Source: Pseudoneurospora amorphoporcata (lineage: Eukaryota > Ascomycota > Sordariomycetes > Sordariales > Sordariaceae). Taken from it: a stretch of 64,000 nucleotides of DNA. The notes below the pieces were generated by a model that was not told where the DNA came from, did not search any database, and saw nothing but the letters and a program-made list of their open reading frames with translations. Both the position numbers and the translations under genes were made by a program. Below are positions 45,747-58,575 of the stretch, one piece after another. Each line of letters begins with the position of its first letter. The stretch's first letter is position 1. The stretch lies in assembly GCA_033297205.1 (NCBI GenBank), contig MU859120.1:113638-177637 (forward strand). Reading direction: 5' to 3'.

Positions 45747-48700
45747 AGCTACATTCGGTCTTAGACAGTCTGCTCGCATCTCGCGCGTTTCAAAAGATGA
45801 AGGGTTGAGCATTCGGCTCGTGGTGTTTCCGGAATGAAAACCAATAGGCCTTTTCGCCGGTTGACGGGACAAGTGCAGCTTGCAATGCGACTCGAGAATC
45901 CTTGACGCCGTGGAGAAAAGCCAGTCTGGGCAGATACGAACCAGACACATTCAAAGGATAACCGCTCCCCTCCCGGCACAATTACACATCACTTGGCAAA
46001 GCGGCGATTGTGATCGCGATGGATATCAAGGCAGCGGAGTGGATAACAATCTCAATTGAGATTTTACTTGGGTTGCTGTGCATCGGTTCCTTTGACGAAA
46101 CTATCGCCTCTTCAAACACACAAGAGGTGGGTCCGACATAGGGGTTGCGTTTGGAATTTCCCAGGTCAGGACCAGGCCCCTGTTTCATGTCGCCTTTCCA
46201 GGCACTCCAAACTGTGACATTAGGAACTACGGTCTTGGTGTCTCTGGTGTGCCTGAAAAACCAATCGACACGATTGAAACGGAGATAATGGGTGCTTCAA
46301 TGTGACACTGCGGTTGTGGAAGCTATCCAATCCAGGTGATGGGAACCATCGAACTTGATCCATATCGCAGTCACGCAGCTATGAGCCTCGAGGTGCCGGT
46401 TTGGTGCCCCTGCATTGGGCTTTTCGAGAGCGACTACTCTTCGCCCCCGTACGAGTCAGGCTTAGTTCTATGCACCACACAATTTTCAGTCCCATTCCGA
46501 CTTCTTGACCATGGTTGTGCTCGTCTTTTCTCTGGCTGTCTACGCGGCTTGGACGCCATCAATGCGCAATGGCATTTGTCTGTTTCCAGCGGGCCAAACA
46601 GGGCTTCACGGAACACCACGTGGGTTCCGTTGATGAAGGTCTGGAGTGTAAGTTTGTGCAGTGAGAAGATCGAAACGAAAGCGCTTGTGTTATTATGCGG
46701 CTTCTGAATACTCCAAAGGCATACTAATTGATGCAGAAACGATCTCTGGTACCTCGCGCCCTGGCCGGAGACGGACTGCCAGCGCCGGCGCCTGTACCCC
46801 GGACGTTCGCCTTCAAAACCCCAGCCGCACCGGGATACATGAGACGTAACTTACACCTCGAATCTAGTGTACTATGATGCTCTGGACCTCTCCGCGCATC
46901 CCATTTGGGGGGGGAGGGGGTTCAAGTTATGCGAGAATTTACTCGAGGACGCCTCTGTTGCGAGCACTGGGAACATCCAAAAGTTAGACAAACCGATGGC
47001 ATAATTACAACGTGCAGCATCCATCTTCTCCTGCAGATACTATCTCCGCGTTTCGATACCCGCCATTGCAGCTCTATAACGCCGTAGCCCAAAAGAAACT
47101 GTCACAGGAACCTACTCGGACTTGGAATCCCAAATTAGGATAGCTATAGTATACCAATGCGTATAGTGTACACATTCCGGGGTAGCCTAGGAGCTACAAC
47201 TCCACCCCCTTGCCGCACCCCGAATACGTCGAACAGCTCCATTCCGATCTCACAGATTGTGACCCGCCGAAACGTCCACCACTACCTATCCCCGGCGCCC
47301 CGCTCCCCTCCCGGACCTGTCTCGAGGTATTAAATCACAAGCACGACTGATGTTCGTTTTTTGCTTTCGTCGTCTGCTCCTCATTCGTGTGCACATTTGC
47401 TACTTTCACTGTCTATACCCTTATTTCCAAAAAAAATTCCTTTCTTTCCGCCTCAGGAGGCACCTACATTGTCAGAACTCTGGTAGTTCTCACTCACTTA
47501 TCCTAGCATTCCTTTTATTATCTCTTACCTCCGCACTCTTTCGTTGGACGCCCAGACGATTCTCAATTATTTGGCGGCCCAATCAGTGTCCTAATCACGT
47601 CGAGTAACGATCACGGAATAAGACTATCGATTAGCGTTGGACCTCCTTTTCGGCAAAACTTCTCTTGGGCAGCGTATTCAGATATATAAGCGGCGACTCT
47701 ACGGCACACACTGTGACCCGTTCCCAACGACAAGCGATTCCTTTCACGCTCCAAAGCCATAAACAAGACCACGTGCGTATCACTGGTCACGATCCCACAG
47801 CGATTTGTGCCAATTGTTCTCCGAATTGTCAGCAAAAGACACAGGCAGGAACACCGTCACACCGGGATCACATACCCGCGTCCCAACTAAGATTGTTGGC
47901 ACCTGCATATCATATCCAGCTAAGTACTTCTGCCCTTTTGCTTTCTCTGCTGTCCTGGGTTCTTTCTCTCACATTAAGCGCCATGTTGGCTTTAGTTTTG
48001 CGAACATGGAAGAGATCTGGACGAGTCCTGGGAAACATACAGACCCGCTAACTGCTCGTTATCAACTTCCCAGATTCGCCTCTTGTCTTTGATTCCTCTT
48101 TGGCCTATTGTGTAACGTGTGAGCACAATTACGCTATATCACACTTTCGAGCCAAGTTTGCAGCGAAACCCGAAACGCGAGACAACCGCTGCCGTCGTTT
48201 GGTCTTTGCCAGACACTCTGTACTTACTCGTTTGCGTCCGGGCACAGATATTTATTTGGCTAGGACCATATCAGCTATCACTCTCTCAGTTACGTCGTAC
48301 TCGGATTTTGAGGATTCGACTCACCATTCTCAATTCGCCGTGTTGCATCTACCGTTGCACTGAGAAGATCGCATTGCAGCAGGTCGTCGCATCTTGCAAA
48401 GGCCTTCTTTCTTTGTCCTGATTCCGTGCAATCCGACAAGTCAATCGGGACTCATTGTCGAGGTCCCTTGCACCAATCACACACTGTACGGATTACCTTC
48501 AGGTAGCAGCACTCCAACGTCCCCAATCTTTTGGTGACTCTTTACCCCATACGCAACCCTACAATCGCGGAGGCTAACCAGGCGGTTTCCCAGTGCGGCC
48601 TTCCACCAGCCATCTCGAATCATTCGCCAATTCGACCGGGTTCTTTTGCAGGAAGTGAGCTGAGCCGGCGCGTTTTGTACTTGGCTACCAAACGAAGAAT

Positions 48701-48817
48701 TGGCTAAACTCGGACTGCGGCAAAGCAAAGCGGACGATCTGCCGAAAATAGACAACGGTACCTATCTTCCACCACGGTAACACCTGCGCTAAAGACAGAT
48801 CGATCGATCCACCTAAC
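45747..48817. other. Long intergenic region, probable extended leader of the NAD kinase gene
   Basis: 3 kb without a supported gene. From about 47340 onward the plus strand is pyrimidine-rich like fungal leaders and holds several small upstream frames, one at 47350-47607 starting with ATG (85 codons). A long transcribed leader is inference. A G-rich run lies near 46910-46920. Confidence 0.45.
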
Positions 48818-50973
48818 ATGCCCTTCACTAGCAGAGACCCTGTCAACATGCCCCTGCCGGCCTTAATCTTGTCGCCCACAGCGATCCACCCAGCGCTGAG
48901 CGATTCGGCCACCTCGCCTGCCCTCGGGAGCGGGAGTGCTGGGCCTTCTCATCCCAGCAATTCGGCTGACTTTCCCTCTCACCCACCATCTCACAACCAC
49001 CCACACCCGCTCCTCCTTCCGCTTCCACGCACCCGCCCGTCGTTCGCATCCTTGGATCAGTGTGCCTCTGATGGACTTACCAAGGCACGCTTCTCCGATG
49101 ATGCTGACCGCCCAAAGAGTTCATATGCAGCTCTAGGACGTGCATCAGCCTTGGATAGTTGCGCCATCTCCGACGCAGATACCGCAGCTGGAACCCCCAC
49201 TCTCCGACATGACGGCCTGGACTCCGTGACACCCAGACAGACTCCCAAACCTGCATTCGCTTCTCCCCTTTTCTCTTTAGATTACCCCGTGCAGACGGAC
49301 TACAACTCGGCGCGATCCGCGCAACCTCCCGCTTCAGCCTCGGCCGCAACCTTCGCTCACTCGCAACCACCACGCGTTCCCAGACATAAGAAGAACGCCC
49401 TGTCGATCGAGTCTGTGCCCCGGCAGACGATTATGAAAGCATTGGCCTCGGTGGCCCGCAATAACAGACCTCAACCTCTCTCTCTTTCCGGCATGCTGTC
49501 CACCCACAACATGCCTCAGGACGGCGACAACCGTCCCTCCACTTCGTCGTCGCAGAAGCTGTGCGACGCCCTCAACGGCATTGCCCTGTCCGGCAGCACC
49601 TCGCTACAGTCACCATGCTTCTACCACAATCGCTTCGACGACGCAGTCGATATCGACAAGGTTCTGGAGGAGATCAAGAACGATGAGTGGATGTCGCATT
49701 CTCGTCTTGTCCAGACGGCCACAGGTGTACGAGAAGTGTCTAAGCAGCTCCAACGACGCCCTATCCGACGAGCCGTCAAGAACGTCATGATTGTTACCAA
49801 GGCCCGCGACAACCAACTGGTTGTCCTCACCCGCGAACTAGCCCTCTGGCTTCTCCGGACCCCCCGTTATGGCTCCGACCTCGGAGTAAACGTTTACGTC
49901 GACGCCAAGCTTCGGAATTCGAAACGATTCAACGCCGCGAGCATCACCGACGAGAACCCCCGTTTCAGGGCCATGCTCAAATACTGGTCTCCAGATCTTT
50001 GCTGGAGTCAGCCCGAGAAGTTCGATTTGGTCCTAACACTGGGCGGCGATGGCACCGTTCTCTTCACATCCTGGCTATTCCAGCGCATTGTCCCACCAGT
50101 ACTATCATTCAGCTTGGGAAGCCTGGGCTTCTTGACCAACTTTGAATTCGAAAGGTACAAAGATCACCTAAATCGCATCATGGGTGACGATGGTATGCGC
50201 GTCAACCTGCGCATGCGCTTCACATGCACAGTGTACCGCGATGGGCCACTCGGACATGAAATGGAAGAAGGCGAGCAATTCGAAGTGCTCAACGAGTTGG
50301 TCATTGACCGAGGGCCGTCGCCTTATGTGTCTAACCTTGAACTCTATGGAGACAACGAGCTGTTGACAGTGGTCCAGGCGGATGGTTGTATTTTCTCTAC
50401 TCCAACTGGTAAGTCTATCCACAGCCCTTAAAAATTCAATAGGAGAAACCTGTCGCTAACATGATTGCCCGCACCACAGGCTCAACAGCATACTCCCTCT
50501 CCGCCGGCGGCTCCCTCGTCCACCCCGACATCCCCGCCATCCTCCTCACGCCCATCTGCCCCCACACGCTCTCCTTCCGGCCCATGGTCCTCTCCGACAC
50601 CATGCTCCTGCGCGTCTCCATCCCGCGCAACAGCCGTGCGACCGCCTACTGCGCCTTCGACGGAAAAGGCCGCGTCGAGCTTCGCCAGGGTGACCACGTC
50701 ACCATCACGGCCTCCCAATATCCCTTCCCTACCGTCGTCCGCACCGACGCCGAGTGGTTCGACAGCGTCTCTAGAACATTGCGGTGGAACACGCGCGGCG
50801 CGATGCAAAAGGCATTTGACGCTTCCTCGGGAGGAAGCACGGGAAGCGATACGGGCGGGGAGCAAGAGGAGGAAGGGTGGGATATTGATACGGATTCGGC
50901 TTGTTATGCGAGCGAGGAGGGGAGCGTGAGTGCGAGTCCGTTGAGGAGGCAGATGAGTCTTTTGGGGATGTGA
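48818..50973 (+). CDS. NAD kinase (ATP-NAD kinase, UTR1-like)
   Basis: Two exons, 48818-50408 and 50480-50973, give 694 aa. The enzyme phosphorylates NAD to NADP. The kinase core spans about residues 310-640. Motifs are VMIVTKARDNQLVVLTRELA, the ATP/NAD loop LTLGGDGTVLFTSWLFQ, VLSFSLGSLGFLTNF, the conserved NE of EVLNELVIDRGPSPY, and TPTGSTAYSLSAGGSLVHP, which spans the intron with its G codon split 1+2. The N-terminal 300 residues are a Ser/Pro-rich extension, and the C-terminus has an acidic tail (DTGGEQEEEGWDIDTD) ending RRQMSLLGM. No mitochondrial presequence is evident, so a cytosolic UTR1-like enzyme is more likely than POS5. Confidence 0.95.
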
Positions 50974-52199
50974 TTTTTTTGTTCTTGGATACAGAGCGAT
51001 CGGTTCTTGGATCGTTGGAAAGAAGCAATGCGTTTCGAGAAGGCATAAGCGATGGGTTTTTTACTATTTATTGCATCATGTGGGGAGTGAAATATCCTGA
51101 AGGAAGTGGACAGAGCACGAAAGAGCTTGATGATTCGATGGAAGTTACGACATCATGAACGAAGACTCAATTACATTGCTAGGAAGGAAGGAAACACGCC
51201 GAGGAACGGATTCAGTGGAAGGAAGGCATGGGTGGAATTATAGAGTACACGCCGAACGTGCGCTTCTGAAAGGAGATATCTTTGGAAAGGTCTTGGATTC
51301 TAAACAACTGGCGTCTACGGAGTTTCTAGTTAGGCGGCCTTCTCTTTGTTTTGGCTACATAAGAAAGGAGTGGATGGAATAGCCAGATACTCTAGACAAT
51401 GAACACTAGTGAATCATGTCACCCTGGTACTTAACCATATCACGGAAGTATGCTCTTTATGTCATCTGTTCGTTGCTGGCACGACTGGCTCGCTGAACAC
51501 CCCCTTTTACGCATTGGGAAGTTTGTTACACATGCAAGAATAGCAAGCTAAAACGAGCGATAGGTAGCCAATACGTCACTCAGTGCCACACAGTTGATCG
51601 ACCAGGCATGATTTGTACATACATAGTGTAGTTATTTCATTCCGCCGATCTTGGACTCTACATTATAAAGTACAATATCAGGCACATCTTCTGATAAAAT
51701 GGGTCAATGTTTAACAAAAACTTCGCATTCCGCTTCCCCGTCCCCCGGCCTAGAATAAAGAGACTGAGTCTCCCGTATACAGGCAAGTAAACCAAACAAG
51801 AGCCTGTGTTATTTTGTTTCGCCTTGAAAACGCCGGCACCCAGGAAACCGAACCGGCCAATGCAAGCGTGCTGTATAGTGGAAGGTGTTGCTGACAGTAA
51901 CTGACATATAATAGCGAAACAAGGAGCCAGTATCAATGAGCCATCAAATACCGCTGAGATAGATATAGCCCCCTAATTTCCACCACGCCTAAGCCTAAGC
52001 GCCCGAAGAAAATGTGCGTTGAGTATCAACCGACGCGGGGGAGGTGGGGGGGGGATTATAGTCCGAGATATTCTTCTCTCGCTCGAGGATTCTAGTCCGT
52101 ACCATACACAGACACTGATGATCGAAGGCCCCGTTGCACTTTGTTCAATGACTAAGATTGGACGAAGACATCAGACCTCCTCCAGGCAGACACACCTCA
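50974..52199. other. Intergenic region between convergent genes
   Basis: 1.2 kb between convergent stop codons, no supported gene. A GGGGGAGG-type G-rich run lies near 52037-52054. Confidence 0.5.
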
Positions 52200-54397
52200 T
52201 CACCGCCAATTTCCCTGACTAAGGGAAAGCAACCCCGCAACGGCATCCGCATCCCCCTTCTTGCTTGGACTGACTTCCCCACGCATAAACCGCTCGACCT
52301 CGTCCAAGCCATCATCTCCCAAAGGAGGGGGAGTACGGCGAGAAGCGGTTGGGCTGTGGTTGCTGTGATTCGACGTGGCAATGTCTTCGTAAATCCTCAA
52401 CGCAGAAGCTCCTCCGCCGCGTTTATCTCCTCCTCCACGGTGATACTGTCCTCTACCACCACCGTAAAGAGGGGCGGTGTTAGCACGGTTGCCGGATAAC
52501 AAGGACGATGGGCTCGACTCTATTACTGCGTGACGGGCCGGTGTTCGGCGGGGATTCGTTGTCATCTTTTCGTAATTTGACGACCACAAGGGACCAGATG
52601 GGAGCAGGCGTCGGTTCGTTGGTCGAATAGCGGAGGAAGGTTGGTGGTAGGAGAAGCGGGGGTTTCCGTTCTCGTCTGGGCTCCAGTTCTCTTTGTCGGA
52701 CTCGTTGCCTTGTGGGGAGATGAAGAGAGAAGACTTGGGCTTGGAGTACCTGAAGTCCGCCGTGTCTGTTGCAAGGGACTGTCGCTTGCCAACCCAAGTA
52801 TTGTTGTTGTTGTTGGGCGTCTCTAGCCTTCCCGTGGCGCTCAGCCCTTTTATCAGTCGAGGTTTCTTGGTCGAACTGTCTGCCCGCGGGGTCATCACGC
52901 TGATGCTGGCGTTGCGCTTGTTGCTCCTGCTGGGTTGCAACGGGCTGCCTCCGCCGGCGGTGCTCGAACTCGTCGACCGCAGCAGACTGATGGCTGCGAT
53001 TGCTGAGCCACGGCTCTCGTGCTTGGCTTGCACCGTTAGTGCGTCTTCACGATTCTCTGCATCACAAGCAGACTCCCAGGCATGAACATCGCGTGACGTC
53101 CCGCGTTTAAGCCGAGGCAGCAATGGGGCAGCGCTTTGGGACGAGGGAAGACTGTTAGTAATGGTTGAGATCGGTGGTAAAGTGACTGGAGATTCGCTGG
53201 GGCCGCGTTGGTAGCTGGGCCGGCATGCCGAGTCGAACGATTGCAGCTCCGCTGGTGAAAGGCTGGCAGGATTTTGTGGCGGCGAGGTAACGACTTCTGC
53301 CTTGCCGTCCAGACCTGTCGACAGGCGCGGACGGAGCGCAGAGGTCGAAGACGAACATGATGAAGGGGGGAAGTTGTTGAAGGAATCGTCTGCGCGGTTG
53401 AAGCTGATAGGAGTTGATAGGCAGTGGGAGTGGGCTGGGTGGTGCCATCGGTTGGATAGGTAGCCAACTGAGCTTGGCAAATGCTGAGACATTAGGAGGG
53501 AATCGTCGTCACCAGCATGTCTTTGCTTCTGAGCGGGTGTCGCGAAAACGGGGAGCGCTGTGCTTTCCCGCTCCTCTCGAGGTTGACTTTGTGGTTCTGG
53601 TAGTGGTAGAGTGTCCTCCTGGGACGCGTCTTCATGATTCTGCTCGGTTTCGTGTCGGTCAAGTCTGCTAGGAGAGGCAATCTCCCGAGGAGGCGAGGAA
53701 TATTCCTGTTCCAAGCTTGAGATGGCTTGCATGGGCGACGTATGCTCCGGCTCGGACGTGTATACAGGAAGGGCGTTGTCCGAGGAGAGGATTTGCATAC
53801 CGCCGTACCGAAGCGCGGCTATCTCCTGAGGAGACAAGGGACGTGATTTCCTACGATCGTTTTGTCGGCGGTTTTGAAACCAAATCTAGCGTGCGCGTTA
53901 GCTTGGCTCTGTTACACGTGGTGAATCCAGTCCCAGGTGGCGACGCGATCATGGCTAACCTGAACTTCTTTTTCATTTAACGAGACGCGGTTCACGATGT
54001 CTTGGCGCGCTGCCTTGTCGGGTTTGGGGTTCGCATTGTAGGCTGCCTCGAGTATGGCCTTGTCTTTTGCTCTGGGATTGGCAGTTCGGTTAGTCCCACG
54101 TGTTGTTGTAAAGATGGGATGGAAGAGCTCGGCAGCCGGCTTGCAAGCCAGTTGGGACCGGACTTACGTAGTTCGTTTTCTCTTCCCCTTTGGATGTCTC
54201 TCCACCTCTCCGGACGGCTGTGACGAGAGCTGCGGTGCTGGAGTTTCCGATTCTCTTAGCGTTGGGAGGTCTAAAACTTCGGTTTGACTGGTGCTCTGGG
54301 CGAGCTCTTCATGTCCCTCCTCGTCGTGGGCGATGTTAAGAATAGCACGGGAAAGCTGGGGAGAAGGCGTAGCAGGTGTTGGGGCGAGAGTGTCCAT
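52200..54397 (-). CDS. Homeobox transcription factor (YOX1-like homeodomain)
   Basis: Three exons, 54168-54397, 53960-54071 and 52200-53885, give 675 aa. The homeodomain lies at about residues 72-131. It begins KGKRKRTTAKDKAILEAAYN, continues ANPKPDKAARQDIVNRVSLN, then EKEVQIWFQNRRQNDRRKSR with the diagnostic WFQNRR of helix 3. The second intron falls exactly between EVQ and IWF, inside the recognition helix. The domain resembles fungal Yox1/Yhp1-type repressors. The remaining 540 residues are Ser/Pro-rich and disordered, with a short basic patch (SNKRNASISVMTPRADSSTK) and a Gly-rich stretch. The C-terminus reads ADAVAGLLSLSQGNWR, which may form a helix. DNA targets cannot be inferred from the sequence. 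Confidence 0.92.
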
Positions 54398-55859
54398 TTC
54401 GTTTGGCGTGTGCAGGCCAAAATAGAGATAGTGAACCGATTAATGCATGCTCCTGCTGGGAGACTGTTCGCTGGTCTGCGTCACGCCGCTGACTTCGAAA
54501 GGTGTTGGGTTCAATGGCGTCGGTATAGGTATGTGATGTTATCCAAAAGCAACGAAACAACGTAAAGAGTAATGCAATAGTTCCACTGGGTATAAGACGA
54601 GAAGATGCCCGGGGTCCCCCAAAGAAAGGGTATAGACCAGAAAGCGGTGTGTGGGCAATTTGAAAATTGTAAGGCAGGTGGGAGGCAGTTAGGAGCGCAG
54701 AAAGGCGAGCAATGGCAGATGCGTAGGGGGTTGGAGGGCTTAGTGATGAAGACATGGCAATTGAGTACTTGACGTAGAGGGGAACGGTTTATGGGGAATC
54801 CAACGAACCGCGTTTTCGACGCGGTATGTCGTGTGTCATCCGAAATAGGAAATTAAACACGCCAAGGGTTAGGGTTATGCGCTCAATTCCGAGCGCCCCC
54901 TGGTCGCTTTAGCCGTTTAGTTTTTCTTAGTCTCGCGCTTCACGCTCAGGGACTTCGGCGCTAGTTACTCGTCTGGGCTCGAAACGCCCTTCAGACCCAA
55001 TGCTGGCGCATTGGGTCTGGCACATTGAATCGCACATGCACATTGATTCGCAAAAATTTAGGTACTTCTCCGCCCATACAAACTAGCGGTGTAACCATGT
55101 CACACCTTTTTTTGCACTATCGCTACATACATGCATGTAATATCCGCCAACCCAGTAAATATCCCTTTATTAGACTAGCCATTCAACAAAGCAGGGTCAA
55201 TATTCTCATCAGGAATATCATGCAAAAAAGACGGTGATACATTGATTTGCTAACAAAATATAGGGTTGGCCATGTACCGACATTCTTTTGCGATTCAATG
55301 TGCATGTGCGATTCAATGTACCACACCCCTTGGCAGGGCCAAGGGGTGTGACGGGCGATTCGAGCCCACACGAGTAGGTATGAAGTGCACACTAGATCAA
55401 ATCGGCCCCCGGGCGGTGTTACGCGACGCAATCAATTCAACGCGTATTTGCCCGTGTCCTGGCATTTCCACACCGGCCCTAAAACAACGTTGTTGCTGAA
55501 GTGTACATCATGTAGCTGGCGTTATCATGAACCCAAACCCGGCAATAATTCCAATGCGTATAACCCAATGCAGTGTCCAATGACGCTCTTTGTCAAACCT
55601 TATTCCCATCCCCTGCCCCGACTGGAACATACAGAAGCCTAAACTTTCCCCAGATGGTATCCCAACTGGAATCGAAAAGAAACCAAAACTCCCGGACACC
55701 TCCATTATATAAAGACGAGACCGCTCATGGGCAAAAGTTCGTCGTGCTTGCCACAAAATCATATCCCAAATCCCAAGCCTATAACACTCGCCGCAGCGCA
55801 AAATCTTCGCCATGACAAGTTGGAAGCACTCGACCTGTTCTCTCAGAACTTCCAACCAC
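54398..55859. other. Intergenic region containing a large inverted-repeat element
   Basis: 1.5 kb between the start of the homeobox gene and the end of the GRF gene. It contains the inverted-repeat element at 54967-55375 and a telomere-like GGGTTAGGGTTA at 54866-54877. No protein gene is supported. Confidence 0.55.
54967..55375. mobile_element. MITE-like element with about 90-bp inverted arms carrying nested hairpins
   Basis: Arms 54967-55055 and 55286-55375 match as inverted repeats. They begin ACTCGTSTGGGCTCGAA and end with ACATTGAATCGCACATGCAC followed by ATTGAWTCGCAAAA. Each arm also holds a self-complementary hairpin: CAGACCCAATG/CATTGGGTCTG on the left, CACACCCCTTGGC/GCCAAGGGGTGTG on the right. 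TA flanks both ends (54966-54967, 55375-55376), as for Tc1/mariner-type insertion. The 230-bp centre has no coding capacity. Confidence 0.7.
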
Positions 55860-57262
55860 CTACTCCCGTCCCTGACCTCTCCAGCCCACCACAGTCGTCA
55901 TTAGTGCCACCACCATCAACATGCCCAAAAACCTCCCCAACTCATCCCTCAGCGCCCTGACCTTATCAACAGCGACTTTCCGTTCCCTCTCCAGCTCCTC
56001 GATCCTCGCCTTTAGCTCCTCCTCCTTGGCCTCCTTAGCCTTGAGCGCCGCCCTCGTCATATCGCGCCCTCGTTCCACACCGCGCATGCGCAGCGCGTAC
56101 GTATTGAGCTTGTCGCGGATGGCTTGGCGGGTTACGTCGGAGACTCCTTTCTCGTTGGAGAGGATACTGAGGATCGAGGTGGTGATTTCGTAGTCGTCGC
56201 CTGGCCCTGGCCCCGTCGTTGTGGTGGGTCTACTGATACCGCCTATGGCAGTGCTTTGGAGGGAGCAACCTTGGGTTTGGCCGGGGGTTGTTGATGTTGA
56301 TCTCGTTGGTCTTGTGGTAGTTAATGGTTCTCCGGGGTCGGAGAACTTGACGCGTTTTGTTGCGCCTGGTTCGGATGCCACGGTTATGGTGTTCCCCCGT
56401 GATGTTGGGGTAAGCATGGATGCAGAGGCATCGTATGTCCGCTGTGGGTTCGGGGTGCGGGTGCCGGGGTGTCGGTGTTGCATCCCTGCTGTCGTTGTGT
56501 TGCTCATTCGGTTTTGGGATAAGGCCGGCGCCGATACTGGGGCATTGTTCCCCCTGTGATGTTGCTGTTGTAGTTGACTCGGACGGAGAGGACTCGAGTC
56601 CACGATTTCAACCAGCTCCCGTTCCACGTCTGACTCAAGAGTGCCGTACTCCTCCTCCTCCACTGTAGCCGCCGCCGCCGCCGCTGGACGTTTCCTCATC
56701 CCGGGAAACTTCATCGCCGATAACCCGCTTGCTTGATCGTCCATATCTTCTTCCTTCACCTTCACACCGTCCAAGTCGTTGTCCGGATCTTGACAGTAGT
56801 CGCAGTCGGGATAAGGACAGTCGGTAAGACCCCAGCCTGGGGCGCAAGGTGGAAACCAAGGAAGTCTCGGCATGTAGTTTCTCAAGTCCGCCACGTACTC
56901 CGAAGACGGTACCACACGCTGTACCGGCCTCAAAGCAGCCTCCCTTTCACGTAGTTCCGCTGCGTCCTCCCAAAGAAAGAAGCCGCACTGGCCTGGAATC
57001 GCCCCAATGTCCTTAGGTTCTCGGCACACGTAGAAAAACCTGCCTTGGTTTGGTCCTTCTTTCTTGACTTGGAGCTTGACTGCTGGTTGCGGCCCGTTTA
57101 TACAACTGCCTATAGTTATGAGCAAAAAAAGTGAGATGTCAGTGAGCATACATTGACAAGTTTGTGGGAGTTGTGATTCAACTACTCACAGTACCATCGC
57201 CCTTCCTCTTTATTGAAGAATCCAGGGTGACGACTCTTGAAGAATCCGTTGCCTCTCCCCAT
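55860..57262 (-). CDS. GRF-type zinc-finger protein with C-terminal hydrophobic segment
   Basis: Two exons, 57190-57262 and 55860-57109, give 440 aa. The start is MGRGNGFFKSRHPGFFNKEE. A GRF zinc finger spans the intron: GRWYCSCINGPQPAVKLQVK, then NQGRFFYVCREP, GQCGFFLWEDA. GRF fingers bind single-stranded DNA or RNA and occur in topoisomerase 3-alpha, APEX2 and NEIL3. A second Cys cluster follows (CPYPDCDYCQDPDNDLDGV). The middle is disordered, with Asn/Gln/Thr stretches. A coiled coil (about 350-405, KAKEAKEEELKARIEELERE) leads to a hydrophobic stretch GMLMVVALMTTVVGW and the end RGQGRE, resembling a tail anchor. The combination with a possible membrane tail is unusual; no function is assigned beyond nucleic-acid binding. 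Confidence 0.85.
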
Positions 57263-58575
57263 GGTATACCGACCCTACCTGAGGTACAGGTTGTTGAATG
57301 TCAGGGGGGCTGGGTGCCCCCGGATACTTGTATTCAGTTTGCTCAGGTCTTTGGCTAGACCTCACCTCATATGTCGTCCTTCCGGTGAAATACCTCGTCG
57401 ACCTATAAGCGATATTGGAGGGGAAGAGTCTTAATGATTCAGAGATGGATAGGACGGTCGTTTGAATGGAGTTAAATGGGTCGATATTTCCTTCCCAATA
57501 GGTGTCCTAAGACAAACGATTAACTGAGGTCGTTGTTAAAATAAAGTGATTAACAGTGACGCAACCTAGAATTGTGGTCTGCCCTGTATCATATGAGCCG
57601 CATCGAAGGGGCACCTCTTCTCTGCGGCCAGTTAGCTGTTAGAAAGGTACGAGCATAGCCCACGCAGTGTACCTAGGTAGTCACCCGCAGTGTCAGCAGC
57701 CGCTTTGCACTAACAGAACTAGGTACCCCGCCCCTATAAACTCCGCTGCAGGGAGGTGGAATGGTACCTCAACAGCGCCACGTGCGCCTGTTAGAGCTGA
57801 CGGAAATCAGGGGCAAACCCCACCGTTCCCGTCTTCCAACGATGTTTCGTTCATGGTCTGGACCTTTGACTGCTCACGTCATCACATGGAATGAAAGATG
57901 CCGTTTGGTAAGGTACGTACCTCCCAAATACCTCGATTAGTATCGGGTAGAACGATTGGTTGTACAATCTAACCCTGGTTTGTTTGTTAGTTTGATACAA
58001 AAAACGCCCATCTCCACACTTGAGCCAGTCAAAGTGGAAAAAGTATTCGGATTTCGAGCGGACGGGTGCCGTCGGAGGGGATTGCTCTCTTATATCTTCC
58101 AGCCTTAAGGGCCTGGAGAGCAGACGGATAGAGGTACTAAGAGTGGAGGCTTCTGTGCGTTTTCATCCCTTGCCGTGTCTTATGACGCTTCAAACGGAGG
58201 CCGATTTATCTCTTTGGCGGCCAATGAGAGCTCCGAATCCCCCTGCTCAGCCCATGGCCGAAGAACCAAACTAACAAACAAACCAGTATTGAATTGTATG
58301 AAGGAGTTCCCATCCTCAAATTAACTTGGCAACTACTACTACGGTATAGTACAGTATAATCAACCTTCTAACAAACTGAAAGCTCCGCGTGAAGTGAGAA
58401 AAGTAGGGTAGAAAAATGAAGACAGAACAAGATGAAAGAAAAACAAAATCTTGGGTATAATAACAAGGTAGATATGAAAACGAAGGAAGAAGACCGAATA
58501 AGACGGTCTCTAGAACATAAAAGAAGGCGGATGATGAAAGCAACGCAAGACAGACCTAAAGGTCTAACCATCAGG
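57263..58575. other. Intergenic region, no gene seen
   Basis: 1.3 kb between the GRF gene start and the end of the ELMO gene. Only short frames without coding character, some running antisense into the ELMO gene. Confidence 0.5.

Noticed and set aside
46336..46707. 123-codon plus-strand frame in the rrp46-NAD kinase interval
   Set aside because: Starts with ATG but shows no family likeness and overlaps frames on the other strand; not supported.
56000..57149. GRF gene start at the hydrophobic MLTDISLFLLI sequence
   Set aside because: That stretch is intron; joining the 57190-57262 exon restores the GRF finger cysteines.
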